A stretch of DNA of 64,000 nucleotides from Parasitella parasitica (Eukaryota > Mucoromycota > Mucoromycetes > Mucorales > Mucoraceae), in the NCBI GenBank assembly GCA_025201805.1, contig MU619367.1, positions 5,126 to 69,125 on the forward strand, read 5' to 3'. The notes beneath the pieces are model-generated. The model was not told the DNA's origin, did no database searches, and was given only the letters and a program-made list of their open reading frames with translations. Below are positions 22,696-33,591 of this stretch, in pieces. The translations under genes were made by a program, and so were the position numbers. Numbering within the stretch: the first letter of the stretch is position 1; each line of letters begins with the position of its first letter.

Positions 22696-23320
22696 ACTTT
22701 TACTCCTGTTGAGATTCTCTAACATAATGCTGTTTCTGTAGTAAAGATTTCAGAATCATCTGTTTAATATCATACGAGAATTCACACTACTAATACTACT
22801 CTGAGATTGGCTTTGAAACCTGTTATGCTTTCAAACTGTATATATATGCTTTACCGGCGAGCTCTTTTATCAATCGGGAAGCGAAACATGAATAGCATAT
22901 TTCCTGATTATTGTGGATAGACACATCACACTTGCACGAAGCTGTATGACGGAAAAATAAACGTAATGCAGACGAGTATACATTAAAGTACTTTGGTGGG
23001 ATATAAGTTTGATTCAGGTAAATTCTGGATTATGTTTTAGTATTTGCCACTAAAATCCCTACTATTATTAGCAAATTACTCTTGATAGATAGGCCGCTTT
23101 AAATGAAGTTGTATCGACAAAATAATGGCAAGTTTCACAGACACAGCAAGCCATCTTACACAATCTCTTTTATATCATAATAACTTATGCACGATAGTGT
23201 GATGTATGTTTTACTCACAAAAATTTACTATGATGTTAATGGAAAAGGCTCGCATTTTTAATAGTCAAAGTAGCTATTTGCGGCAGCCGATAACTGCTTT
23301 ATTAACAGAATACAAAAATC
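22696..23320. other. Gene-poor AT-rich DNA
   Basis: No coding frame, RNA gene or clear repeat was recognised between the LINE tail and the tandem duplication. Confidence 0.45.
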
Positions 23321-23325
23321 TTAAA

Positions 23326-23862
23326 AATTGCATATAAATGTTTACAGATTTTGACCAAGAGCAAAATCGGATAAATTGATTCAATTTTGAAAACACAAAC
23401 ATCGCTATCAGAGCATATCTTGGTTTCCACTGGGCAATGTCTCTATCAAAAGTTATCTGCAAAAACAGTTTTATTTTTCATTATTTATCATAAATATCAG
23501 ATATTTGGTTATAACTTTTGCTAAAATGATCGTAGAACCATGATCTAACTTGGAAAACTTAGCGCTGACTTGGCGCTATCTGGCAACAACATTGGCTTTC
23601 ATGTTTTTATTGATATCTATACAGTTATCAGATGATATCACAAATTTATATATCAGAATTGCATATAATCGATGATAGGCTTCGATAAAGAACAGAATAA
23701 ATACTGTCTTATGCGCCATAAAAACAGGCATGATCATCGCTATTTGAGCATAACTTAATTTTGCTTGGGCGACCTGTTAATCAAAAGTTATCTGCAAAAA
23801 CAGTTTTATTTTTCATTATTTATCATAAATATCAGATATTTGGTTTTAATCGGTCGCCCAAA
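23326..23862 (+). repeat. Diverged tandem duplication with an identical 66-bp core
   Basis: Two units about 335 bp apart are related. Both start with ATTGCATATAA (23327 and 23658), share a diverged block ATCGCTAT...GAGCATA, and then a 66-bp core that is identical base for base (23445-23510 and 23780-23845; it begins ATCAAAAGTTATCTGC and ends ATATTTGGTT). The second core is flanked by TTGGGCGACC and GGTCGCCCAA, a perfect 10-bp inverted repeat bounding about 98 bp like a tiny MITE. Just after it lies a hairpin, CGGGGTTT...AAACCCCG. The element class is unknown. Confidence 0.75.
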
Positions 23863-24545
23863 TTGCCGATGGCAAAATTTTTGGATTTTCGGGGTTTAAA
23901 TATTGAAACCCCGCATTTTTCGAATTCAGGCATTCAGAAGTGAATGGCATTATTGATATTAGTATATGGAGATAGAAGGTTTTTTAAACTTTTCGAGTAA
24001 GATTTTGTAAAAAATAAAAACGAAATGTTTGTTTATGTTTAGAATATAGATCAAATCTCAGTGATAATGTGTTATACTTTGTATAATACATGATAAAGGG
24101 AGCATGAGTAGAAACGTGTAGTAGAATGGAATGACTTTATTTAGACATGGTAAAGAGACGTTAGTGGCCATATCCTATGACATTTGATTTCTGAAATCGG
24201 TGTTAAATCTTGATGAATGTTCCTCCACCAAAGGTTTACTATGAAGGACATTGATGTGTCAATTTTCCAACCGGAAGTCAAACTCAAGTAAACTCAATAC
24301 TAAACACAATTCAGGAACTTATCCCAATGGATCATGTTCCTTATTTATAAGTCAACATGACATGTTCATGGACAATAAGATACAATCTATCGTTCCATTC
24401 TCTAAATCACACCATGTCTCACACTTGTATCTTATCCTCCCATCAGTCCACTTAGATTCACTAGTATATAAATCATCATTTTTTCCATATTGTGGAATCG
24501 GTATAAATTGTTATATGGATTCACGGAAAAAAACTATAATAAAAA

Positions 24546-26004
24546 AACAATAAAGTCAACTTGATAAAGGTGTGGATATAATATCCATACTTCATACATC
24601 GATCATCATTTCATGCTATATTTGAATCATGAGTGTACTACTCAATAGATATTATCAAATGTGTACATAGTCGGAAGAATAGAATAACCAACATATAAGA
24701 TAAGAAATGAATCTTAACAAATCACAATACATGCAAGTCAATGTATAATATAGCCTGATATTTTGATCAAAGATCTTAATCCAATAGTGAGGCTACATGA
24801 ATAGATAGAATATTCTTTGAAGATTGATAATGATTGAGATGTGATAGTGGAAACTATATAAAGAGGGCGTCAATCTGTAATGATTAGAGTTCTCCATGTC
24901 GGTTTTCGCCTATTAATTGAAGGTTGAATCTCATCTCAATTCCAATATTGACACTGACATTCAAATGGAATTGTATAAAGACTTTTAGAAACCAGGACCA
25001 GAGCAATCCTGGCTTCCTTTTCAATCTTTAATAAAGACCCTACGTTCTCCGTGATATAATCGCTTGTAGTCTCTTTATTTAATTGTCTTTGGAAATAATC
25101 GTTATTCATATAACTCTCACTCCAGTCTGAACTAAATAATAAATCTATACGTTATCTAGTTGACTTATCTTGTTTTTTTATACTTTTTTTCTGTGAATAT
25201 CCTTACATCAAGCATATTCCACAAAAGGTATAGGTTTTATTATCAAATCGACAGGTGTATAAAGCTCCAGTTCATCTACTGGCCAGGTAGATGAACCTTT
25301 ATATACTTAAACTGTGGATAAATGTTCTATTCTCGCAATTTAACATGTACGACAATACTGCGTAACTAGCATCTTAACTTTGTGCTAACCTACATATCAG
25401 CAGACTCAAGATGATAACTTAAATATATTTGAGTCAGGAGATAGACTTTACCCGAGGTAGTACCCTGATCAATCTTCTATGCGAAGATTATTAATATCGA
25501 TCCATAAGCGTATATCATTCCTTGTATAGTCTTATCCAGTCTATATTAATAGTACATGTCTGAGTGTATATCACTTGGTATTCATCTTAGCATATATCGG
25601 TATATGTAGCACGTCTATAGCATGTCATAAGCATATCTATAGCATTGCACATATTGTACAAGTCTGTAGTACATGATGTATCTGTAGCTAGTATCATGGA
25701 TATAAGTATATGTCTTGTAGTGCGTATCTAGAAACTGGGAATACGCATCTGAAGCATAGATCTTATATAGCATAAGCTCGTAGCATATACTAAATCTAGT
25801 AAATGTCTAAGGCTCGTGTCGAGATATAAGTATCAGTCTATAGCGTCATCCATCCTAATGGTGCCGTCTCTAGCTTATATCTTATATAGTATAAATCTGT
25901 ATTGCACATCTTATTATCTGTGCGCATATGTAGTTTATATCAATTTAAGGTAACTGGATGAATCTAGAAGTGGAATGCAGATCATCATGGTGAATGTATT
26001 TCAC
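24546..26004 (+). repeat. Dispersed noncoding repeat, copy 2 (interrupted by a solo LTR)
   Basis: This copy begins AACAATAAAGTCAACTTGAT, is broken by the LTR at 24571-25223, and resumes at GGTATAGGTTTTATTATC. It shows the same landmarks as copies 1 and 3: CTACTGGCCAGGTAGATGAA, CGAAGATTATTAATATCGA, a long tract of TATA- and GCATGT-like motifs, and the end GTGAATGTATTTCAC. Removing the LTR and one AAAGG gives the same junction as in copy 3, which shows the repeat was there first. Confidence 0.85.
24571..25223 (+). mobile_element. Solo LTR of a retrotransposon (653 bp)
   Basis: The element begins TGTGGATATAATATCC and ends GCATATTCCACA, so it has the retroviral-type TG...CA ends within a 6-bp inverted repeat TGTGGA/TCCACA. 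It is flanked on both sides by AAAGG (24566-24570 and 25224-25228), a 5-bp target duplication. Inside are a TATA box (TATATAAAG, 24855-24863) and a polyadenylation signal (AATAAA, 25030-25035), in the right order for U3-R-U5. No internal retrotransposon genes are present, so it is the product of LTR-LTR recombination. The superfamily (Ty1 or Ty3) cannot be told from one LTR. Confidence 0.88.
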
Positions 26005-28178
26005 ACATGTAATAAACGAGATCTTTACCTGATTAATTCACAACCGTTTTATTTGAATAATTCCTCATTCTGATAAATCGGACATTTTATCCTTTATACG
26101 GAGCTGTGCTCTTGCTTGATTGATAACTCGGAAACTCTTATCCACAAAGCTTCTAGGGATTGGTTCAAGGCGTAACCAATGATCCCCCATCCTAGATCGT
26201 GGTCCTATTGCTGCGGCACTGTCAAATAACTATAAACACCTTCAAAACGTACATTAGTTTAAATCCTCATTCTATCTTGGAATAGCAAAATAAATATATT
26301 CAATTCTAAACGTATTTTGTTAGATAAAAAAAAAGATAATGAAAACCAAATGTTAACGAGATACGAAAACTTAAAGACACTTTATTTAAGATCGAAATTG
26401 CATACATGCTATTTATACTTTTTACAACTACATAAATTTATGACGACTTATTTAGATTACTAATTGACAAGACTAATTCACAGTGACAATCTACTTGACA
26501 GGGTACGATGTAAGGTTATACAACAAGGGCTACACGCCTTTAATCTGACAGTGCCTTAACCTTTATCCTGGTGCTCAGATCTGTGGTACTTACAGGAATA
26601 ACCTTCTTGATTTGAAACAGAGACTTTATTCTCCAATTTACACAACAAGCGTATCACAGCACATCATTGGACAATCTTCAATCTTCAATTGAAGTACATT
26701 GCCATGATCTCCTGTCTATAGTTATGGCAGATCATATTTTTCTGTCTGTATTTCGTTATTCTAAACAGTTTATATTAGCGTAATATAACAAAATTATGAT
26801 TTTCAAAAATTACCAAATTTAAAACGGTAATTTGTTGGTTTATAGTAAAATGAAGTGTTGGGGGAAGAAGAGAAGAAATGTGAAATGTTGATGAATGGGT
26901 GAGTTTTATAGATCCAATGCGACCCAACGGTTGCATGAATAGAATGAAATGCGCTGCAATCCATATCAATATCTTTTCATACAAAGTTATTTTTATGAGG
27001 ACACACTTTGTCATTATAGCTAAACATTGAACTTGGTATGTGTTACCAAGGTATGCGTTTTTGAACACCTACTGGTATTTAACATACAGTATCTTTACGA
27101 AGCTTGAATTCAGCAAGCCAAAGCCAATTTTCTCTATTTTGCAAAATATTCGTAGGCCTAATTCTCAACAAAGTATCATCAAGACACTTTGACTCAAGTC
27201 GTCATTAGAATCTGCTTGCAACAAATTGTGTAGTAGAGATAAAGAATATTAGCAAAACAGTTTTTTCATATAGTCTTTATGGACAGCTGATGAATTTTAA
27301 AAGTTCTCATGGATTTCAAAGCGATAAATGGTAAATGAAATTATTGCTTTGAGAGATGCAAATAGTTCTAATTGAGTTCGATTAAATCCTTTTTGTTTTG
27401 TTGAAAAGCGATAATTCCAGTTAAAGTAAAAATCATCTGTTCAACAAAGTCGAGACAAGATTTTGGATTTATGGGTATTTGTCTGTTCAAAATACAAGTG
27501 CTTTCGGTAAACAAAAATTCATTAAAAACGTGGAAACATAAAGCTGAGATTGATATGCAGCTTGATATCAATACATCAGTATTCAGAGTATCTAATTTCA
27601 ATTGAAGAGTGCGACATAATCCTGACTGATAAATTGTAAGTGTCTTGATATAAACCAGCAACTGAGATGCTGCAGAATATATTCTCGCGAGCCATGGTAT
27701 GTAGCTTCATTTATGGGTTGAAATAAATACGCTAGTCTACAATATTGCTTAAAAATCTGATTAGCAATGTATACTATCTGTGAAATTATGGAGTTATTTA
27801 TGTGCCTCTTCATCATGACCAAGTTTCTCTAGTACTTTTTGTCGTTAACTCTGAAATATCAAGACTAGGGGCTATATACGGCAGTTTGAGCATTTAATCT
27901 TGCTATATCTATAGGAAGTTTCGGTTTGTATTGATGATCAGACGAAAGCTCATATATAAATCGATCCGCCATGATGAACATGACTTTAGGCTAATGTTTT
28001 CACAATTGCAAAGCAGCATTGTCTATTTTCTGAAAAATTGCGTTGTTGAAAGGGATAAGAATCATGTCGATTTGCAATCAAAGGCAGTCAATTCACAACT
28101 CAGCTTCTCTTGGTTGAATAACTTACATGGCCCTGTCGGTTGTCATTATTTTATTTCTTTTTCCATACAGGCTCCACC
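26005..28178. other. Gene-poor spacer before uL1m
   Basis: No recognised gene. A minus-strand frame at 26065-26229, read from a possible splice acceptor, encodes about 54 aa with coding-like composition (GPRSRMGDHWLRLEPIPRSF) and abuts the end of repeat copy 2; it may be a retroelement or gene fragment. Further minus-strand frames at 27368-27661 and 27598-27822 show no family motif. A splice acceptor just before 28171 suggests an intron in the 5' leader of the next gene. Confidence 0.4.
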
Positions 28179-29097
28179 ATGTTTGTACGAACGACCACCA
28201 CAGCACGGTGTCTTGCGACTCAGCAACTAAGAAGCTATGCCACCAAAAGAAAGGCAGCGTTCAGAGAGGATCCAAACGCTGTCGATTTGAAGCAAGCTGT
28301 CAACATCCTTAAAGCCTTTGAAGTCGGCAACCCCAATCACCAAATAGAAGCCCACGTCCAGTGTAAAATCGAGAAATCAACACCACTTATCCGTGGCTCG
28401 CTTGTTTTACCCAAGAGTATCAAGCAAGAAGCTACCATCTTGGTTTTTGCCACTGGCAAGAAAGCAGAGGAAGCCAAGGCAGCCGGTGCTCATTTCGTTG
28501 GCGGTGAAGAGTTGATTGAGAAGGTGCAGGCTGGTGCACTCAAGTTTGACAAATGCATCGCTACCCCTCAAATGTTCCCTTCAGTTACCAAGATTGCTCG
28601 TATTTTGGGCCCCAAGGGTTTAATGCCTACCGTCAAAAAGGGTAAGCATGGGCATTGTAGATTCAGCCAAGTTGTATTAATTGATCTGTAGGCACTGTTA
28701 CTGACGACATTTCCAACACTGTTCGTACATCCAAGAGTTCGTTCGATTTTAAGGCAGATAAGCACGGTGTTTTACACACAGGTAAATTTTGGGAAGGGGA
28801 GAGAGGGGGGGGGGATGGGAGGCAGAAAACGAGGAAATTTATCGAGTATTTTGGTTCAATAAAGGCATTGGCAAGATCAATTTTGAAGCTGAGGACATTG
28901 AGGCCAATCTCAAAGCCATTCTTGAGGAACTGAGAGTTTTCGGAAAGGCCAACAACTTGAAAGGTAAATTACACAGCGAGATTAAGAGCATTTTGAAAAG
29001 CAACTGACACGCAAAATGGTAGCAATGATCCAAAATGTGATTCTGTCTTCCACTCGTGGACCTGGTATTGCCATTGTTGGCGGATCAGTTCTATAAA
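28179..29097 (+). CDS. MRPL1: Mitochondrial large-subunit ribosomal protein uL1m
   Basis: uL1m forms the L1 stalk of the mitochondrial ribosome at the E site. The first about 20 residues (MFVRTTTTARCLATQQLRSY) are a mitochondrial presequence. Exon 1 (28179-28641) carries GSLVLPKSIKQEATILVF and the L1 signature KIARILGPKGLMPTVKKG. Exon 2 (28692-28781) encodes VTDDISNTVRTSK...HGVLHTG, and exon 3 starts at 28865 with IGKINFEAEDIEANLKAIL. The conserved end is QNVILSSTRGPGIAIVGG. Joining exon 3 to it in frame needs removal of only 23 bases (28965-28987, GTAAAT...AAG), far shorter than other introns here. Otherwise the frame runs into a stop at 29007. This is either a miniature intron or a base error. 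Confidence 0.85.
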
Positions 29098-29315
29098 TCT
29101 TTCTATAATTGTAATAAAAAAAAAATGCATGTAATTATCTCTATGCCTAAGCCTTCCAGTGTTGAGTGACTAACCTGCCTCAACACACAAGAACCAGGGT
29201 TGCTTAAAGGGAAATGGAGTGTGAAATGTTTTTTTTTACAGAGAAGGGAGGGGGACCTTATTGTGTCTGTAGAGTGTTTCTTTCTCTCTTTTTGCATACT
29301 ATTCAATAGCAAAAT

Positions 29316-30215
29316 ATGGCGGCCTCATTATTAAGAAATGTTTGCAGACTCCAATTCAGCCGCCAGCTCGCTGTTCGTTCATTCAGCTCAACAGCCACCC
29401 CTGCCACTTCGCATGGTTTGCTTCGACTCAAAGAGTATTATGATAGTACCCTGTCAGAGGATTTATTAGTGTTGGGCTATGATCACACCCGCGTTGCGCC
29501 TCCCACTTCCAGATATCCTGACATTGAAGCCCAAATCGAGAGAGCTTTAGATGCCCCTTCAACCACCAAATCAGCAGAATCAGTCAAGGATAGCTCATCC
29601 GATGCAGTTCGCACTCGCAAGGGTGGCAAACCTGTCAAACCTATTCATCCCCTCAAGAGTGCAAAGGTCATTCCTAAGCTCGATAAAATCACCCTCCATT
29701 CCATGGTCAAAGACTCTATTCATAGCAAAAGTCATTTATTATCAGCTTTTATGGCGTTTCAAAGTATTACAGGCGTCCGACCTGATGTAGTATATGCAAG
29801 AAATTCTGTGGCTAATTGGAAGTTGCGGTAAGGAAACTGATGATAGGTCGCAGGAGGTAGTCTATGAGCTGACACATGTGTTTGTTTCCATAGTGAGGGT
29901 ATGCCTGTAGGCGTTAAAGTGACACTTCGTGGCGAGGAAATGTATCAATTCATGGACAAATTGATTGAAATTGTTCTTCCCCGTCTAAAAGAGTGGCCTG
30001 GCCTCTCGATGACAGCAGGCGATGGCAATGGCAATATTGCACTTGGATTTCCTCCGTCTGCCCTTGCCCTTTTCCCCGAAATTGAAGGCTCGTTTGATGT
30101 CTATCCCAAGATGACTGGATTCGATGTTATCTTCAACACGACTGCCTACACAAACACTGACGGTCGTTTGCTACTTTCTGCTTTCTCTGTACCTTTTAAA
30201 AACGCCAAAAAATAG
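29316..30215 (+). CDS. Mitochondrial large-subunit ribosomal protein uL5m
   Basis: uL5m (Mrpl7 in yeast) sits in the central protuberance of the mitochondrial ribosome. Two exons (29316-29828 and 29894-30215) join in frame at KLREGMPVGVKVTLRG. The N-terminus (MAASLLRNVCRLQFSRQLAVRSF) is a mitochondrial presequence. L5 landmarks are PKLDKITLHSMVKDSIHSK, ITGVRPDVVYARNSVANWKL, MYQFMDKLIEIVLPRLKEW and the C-terminal VYPKMTGFDVIFNTTAYTN. A lineage-specific Ser/Lys-rich spacer (about residues 75-115) separates the presequence from the L5 core. The gene follows uL1m by about 220 bp on the same strand; such pairing of two mitoribosomal genes may be chance, as no shared control element was seen. Confidence 0.92.
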
Positions 30216-30466
30216 ACGATATTCCTGTAATAAATAAACAAATGAGTGTAGACAATTTATACATGTACAAAACATCACTTTAGCAATGATCACCGATGGT
30301 GGTACAACAATCGGTTCTGGATGGTACTTTTTAGAACAAAAAAAAAAAAAAAAATAGCACTGATGGCATTTTTTCCCTTTTATTTATCTGTAACAATTGT
30401 GTCCTTTTTCTTTCTTTCTTTTCTTTTCTTTTCTCTATCTCTCTTTCTCTCGTTATTAACGTCAGC

Positions 30467-30555
30467 ATGCTGCTCAAAAAGCGACAGGGCTTCAAGTTTG
30501 CCAGCAATGAAAGCCACATGACAACATCTGTAGACAAGGTGCTTCGGTACACTAG

Positions 30556-30587
<32 letters not shown>

Positions 30588-33161
30588 GCAACAGCAAACA
30601 GGAACAGCCTGAAGACATTCTAGCAGACAGCATTATATTCCAGTTTGAAAAGCCCCCCATTTGGAAGAGAAAACGGTTTCATTTCATCATTGGTCTGTCT
30701 GTGGGCCTAATTGCAGCCTACGGTGCCTCAACAACGCCTGTCGCTCAAACGCATTTGAATGATCTGCAGTCGTATTTATCGTTGCAGTTGTCTGAGATGG
30801 ATTGGGAGAGGATTATGCCTGTAACCGATATGGTGGACGAGCTGTTTGGAAATGTGACAAACTTCTTTACGCCTACGCCATCCACCGACCAGCCGTTCAT
30901 GCCTGCATTGGAATACAGAGAGACGTTGGACCTGAAACCCCATTTCCCCGTGGTGCTGATTCCAGGCATCATTTCGTCAGGCTTAGAAAGCTGGGGCACA
31001 CTCGAAAAATCGAAAAGGTTTTTTAGAAAGAGAATGTGGGGCACTACCAGTAACGTATTCATTGTTTTTTTTTTTCATGTCTGCGATGCTGTTGATTGAT
31101 CCGTTTTGCGAAAAGCCATGTTTAGATCCGTTTTACTTGATAAAGAGCTTTGGACAGAGCATCTAAAACTTGATCCCGTCACAGGCTTGGACCCTCCTGG
31201 CATTAAAATCCGGGCTGCTCAAGGTAATATGCAATCGCAGCCTTCACAGACAGACATTCTAAAACACCCAGTGTGTAGGCTTGGATGCTGCTGATTATTT
31301 CGTAACCGGGTATGTGCATAGTGGGACTCCAACGTAGATTTCTTGCTGATAAACATGTGAATTCTAGTTACTGGATCTGGGCTAAAATCATCGAAAATCT
31401 TGCCTATATCGGCTACGACAACAACAACATGCATCTGGCAAGCTATGACTGGAGACTATCATTTTCGAATCTTGAAATACGAGACCAGTACTTTTCAAAA
31501 CTACAATCCATGATTGAAATTTCAAAAAAGAGCTCTGGCGTTTCTGCCGTTATTGTCACACACTCGATGGGTAAAAAAAAAAAAAAAAAAAAATTATAGG
31601 GTTCAGGTTATTTGACGGTATTAAATATTCCTGATTAGGATCTTCCATGTTTCCCTATTTTTTAAGGTGGGTTCAGAGTCCAGAAGGAGGCAATGGAGGC
31701 AATGATTGGACAGAAAAGCACATTGCTTCATTTGTCAATATTGCTGGCCCGATGGTGGGCGTACCCAAAGCACTAACTGCCATGTTGTCAGGTGAGACCA
31801 GAGACACAATGTCACTGGGCAGCTTTGGTGCATATCTGCTGGAAAAGTTCTTTTCGCGAAGGGAAAGAGCGTCTCTAATGCGTACGTGGAGTGGAGGAAG
31901 CTCAATGTTACTCAAAGGAGGCGAGACAATCTGGGGTAATCAGACATTTGCTCCTGATGACGAAGCAAATTCTCAACAGCATTCATTTGGAAGCATATTA
32001 TCATTCACAAAGACAAGCGAGGGCGAGCCAACTGCGCAGGAAAAGGACCAGAATCATACGGCCAAAAAGATGGTGAATAAAGACATTGACCAGAATTTCA
32101 GTGCGAACGAATCGATGGAGTTGCTGTATTCAGTAGCTTCCCCAGACTACAGTCGTATGCTTAGGTCAAATTACTCTTTCGGTATCACTACATCTAAGAA
32201 GCAGTTGGAGAAGAACAACAACGATTCTAGAAAGTGGTCGAACCCTTTGGAATCCCAATTGCCAATAGGTATGATAGTATGCTGTATTTGAGCCATGTAT
32301 TCCTGACAACTAGCCCTTCCCCCCCCCCGCTTTATGTGCACTCTATTATAGCGCCCAGCATGAAGATCTACTGCTTGTACGGTGTTGGCTTGCCTACAGA
32401 GAGAGGTTATTATTATACCAAAGCCAAAGATGATATCAGCAAGACACATGCAGACTGCGACACAGACTGCGAATTTGACGTTTCAGCCCTATTAAATGGA
32501 GCTGACATCAAGGAAGAGGAATTTATAAATGCAGTCGTGCAAAAATCCATCAAAGAGTCTGGTCAAGATGATAAGCACAGCGACGAAAGCATGCCACAGT
32601 CATCTCCCATTGTAGGTATTTTAGCAAAGACACGGATAGACACATGTATTTAAACATCTTGGTTTTGCACAGTACATTGACGGCGTTATGCATGAGCCTG
32701 CAAGAGGTGTCGAGATGGGTGTCCGATTTGCAGACGGGTAATGTAAATGTCAATATGCACAATTGCTCGTATTAACGTCAAGTTGTATAGTGATGGCACA
32801 GTGCCTGTTTTATCATTAGGTTTCATGTGCGCTCCGTCTGGTGGGTGGACTAAACATGCCAATTTGTATAATCCAGGGCGTAGTCCAGTCTTGCTCAAGG
32901 AGTATTTGCACGAGCAAAGCGACAGCAAGTTGGATGTCCGGGGTGGCTCAAGAGCTGGCGATCATGTGGATATTCTTGGTAATTGGGAAATGACAGTAAG
33001 TCTCCTATCTATTTACTTGATATATCCCCTTATTGACTTTGCACTGTATATAGCTGGATATTTTGCAAATTGTCTCCAACAAGGGCAAAAACATTACTGA
33101 GCGCATTTTCTCCAACATTGAGCAGTATGCACAAAAAATTAATATCAAGCCATTACCCTAA
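30467..33161 (+). CDS. LRO1: Phospholipid:diacylglycerol acyltransferase (PDAT, Lro1-like)
   Basis: PDAT makes triacylglycerol by moving an acyl chain from a phospholipid to diacylglycerol at the ER. About nine exons. The N-terminal cytosolic part is short with a Ser/Asn repeat from AGC/AAC codons (30553-30598), followed by one membrane span (FIIGLSVGLIAAYGA) and a luminal lecithin:cholesterol acyltransferase-like domain. Landmarks are FPVVLIPGIISSGLESWG, the nucleophile elbow VIVTHSMGSSMF with catalytic Ser, DGTVPVLSLGF with the Asp and AGDHVDILGN with the His. Also typical is GLDAADYFVTGY and YDWRLSFSNLEIRD. The intron after HSMG contains a long A run (31572-31592). The protein ends NIKPLP at 33161. 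The poly-Ser tract is likely variable in length. Confidence 0.93.
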
Positions 33162-33533
33162 TAATAACAAGTACAATTCATTATACATAATATTCAATAT
33201 CAAATGCAAGGGATTTCTTTTGTGTTGTATACATAAACAACATACAAGGGGACATCATACTTGTTTGAAGGAGAATTTCAAGATTTGTTTGAGAGGTGTG
33301 CTTTTTTATTACAGCGCAGAAAAAATCAAGGAGCATATTGGCAACCAGTTTGGTTGACTTGGTAATTTAGTTTGCAATTCACCCCTAAGGTGCACCGCAG
33401 ATTTGTTTTGTGCCATGTTTTATTGTTGTATCTATAGCACAGGACTATCCAAAACGTATCATAAATCTTGTTTATTGCCCTTATAAATCCGTGTATGTGT
33501 GTGGTGTGTACAAATACCCCTTTTTAAGCTCTT

Positions 33534-33576
<43 letters not shown>

Positions 33577-33591
33577 TTCTTCAAGCAACAA
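33162..33591. other. Intergenic DNA with CT microsatellite
   Basis: Spacer between PDAT and kinesin. A CT microsatellite with TTT interruptions runs from about 33537 to 33580, right before the kinesin ATG, and probably acts as a pyrimidine-rich core promoter. Nothing else was recognised. Confidence 0.5.
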
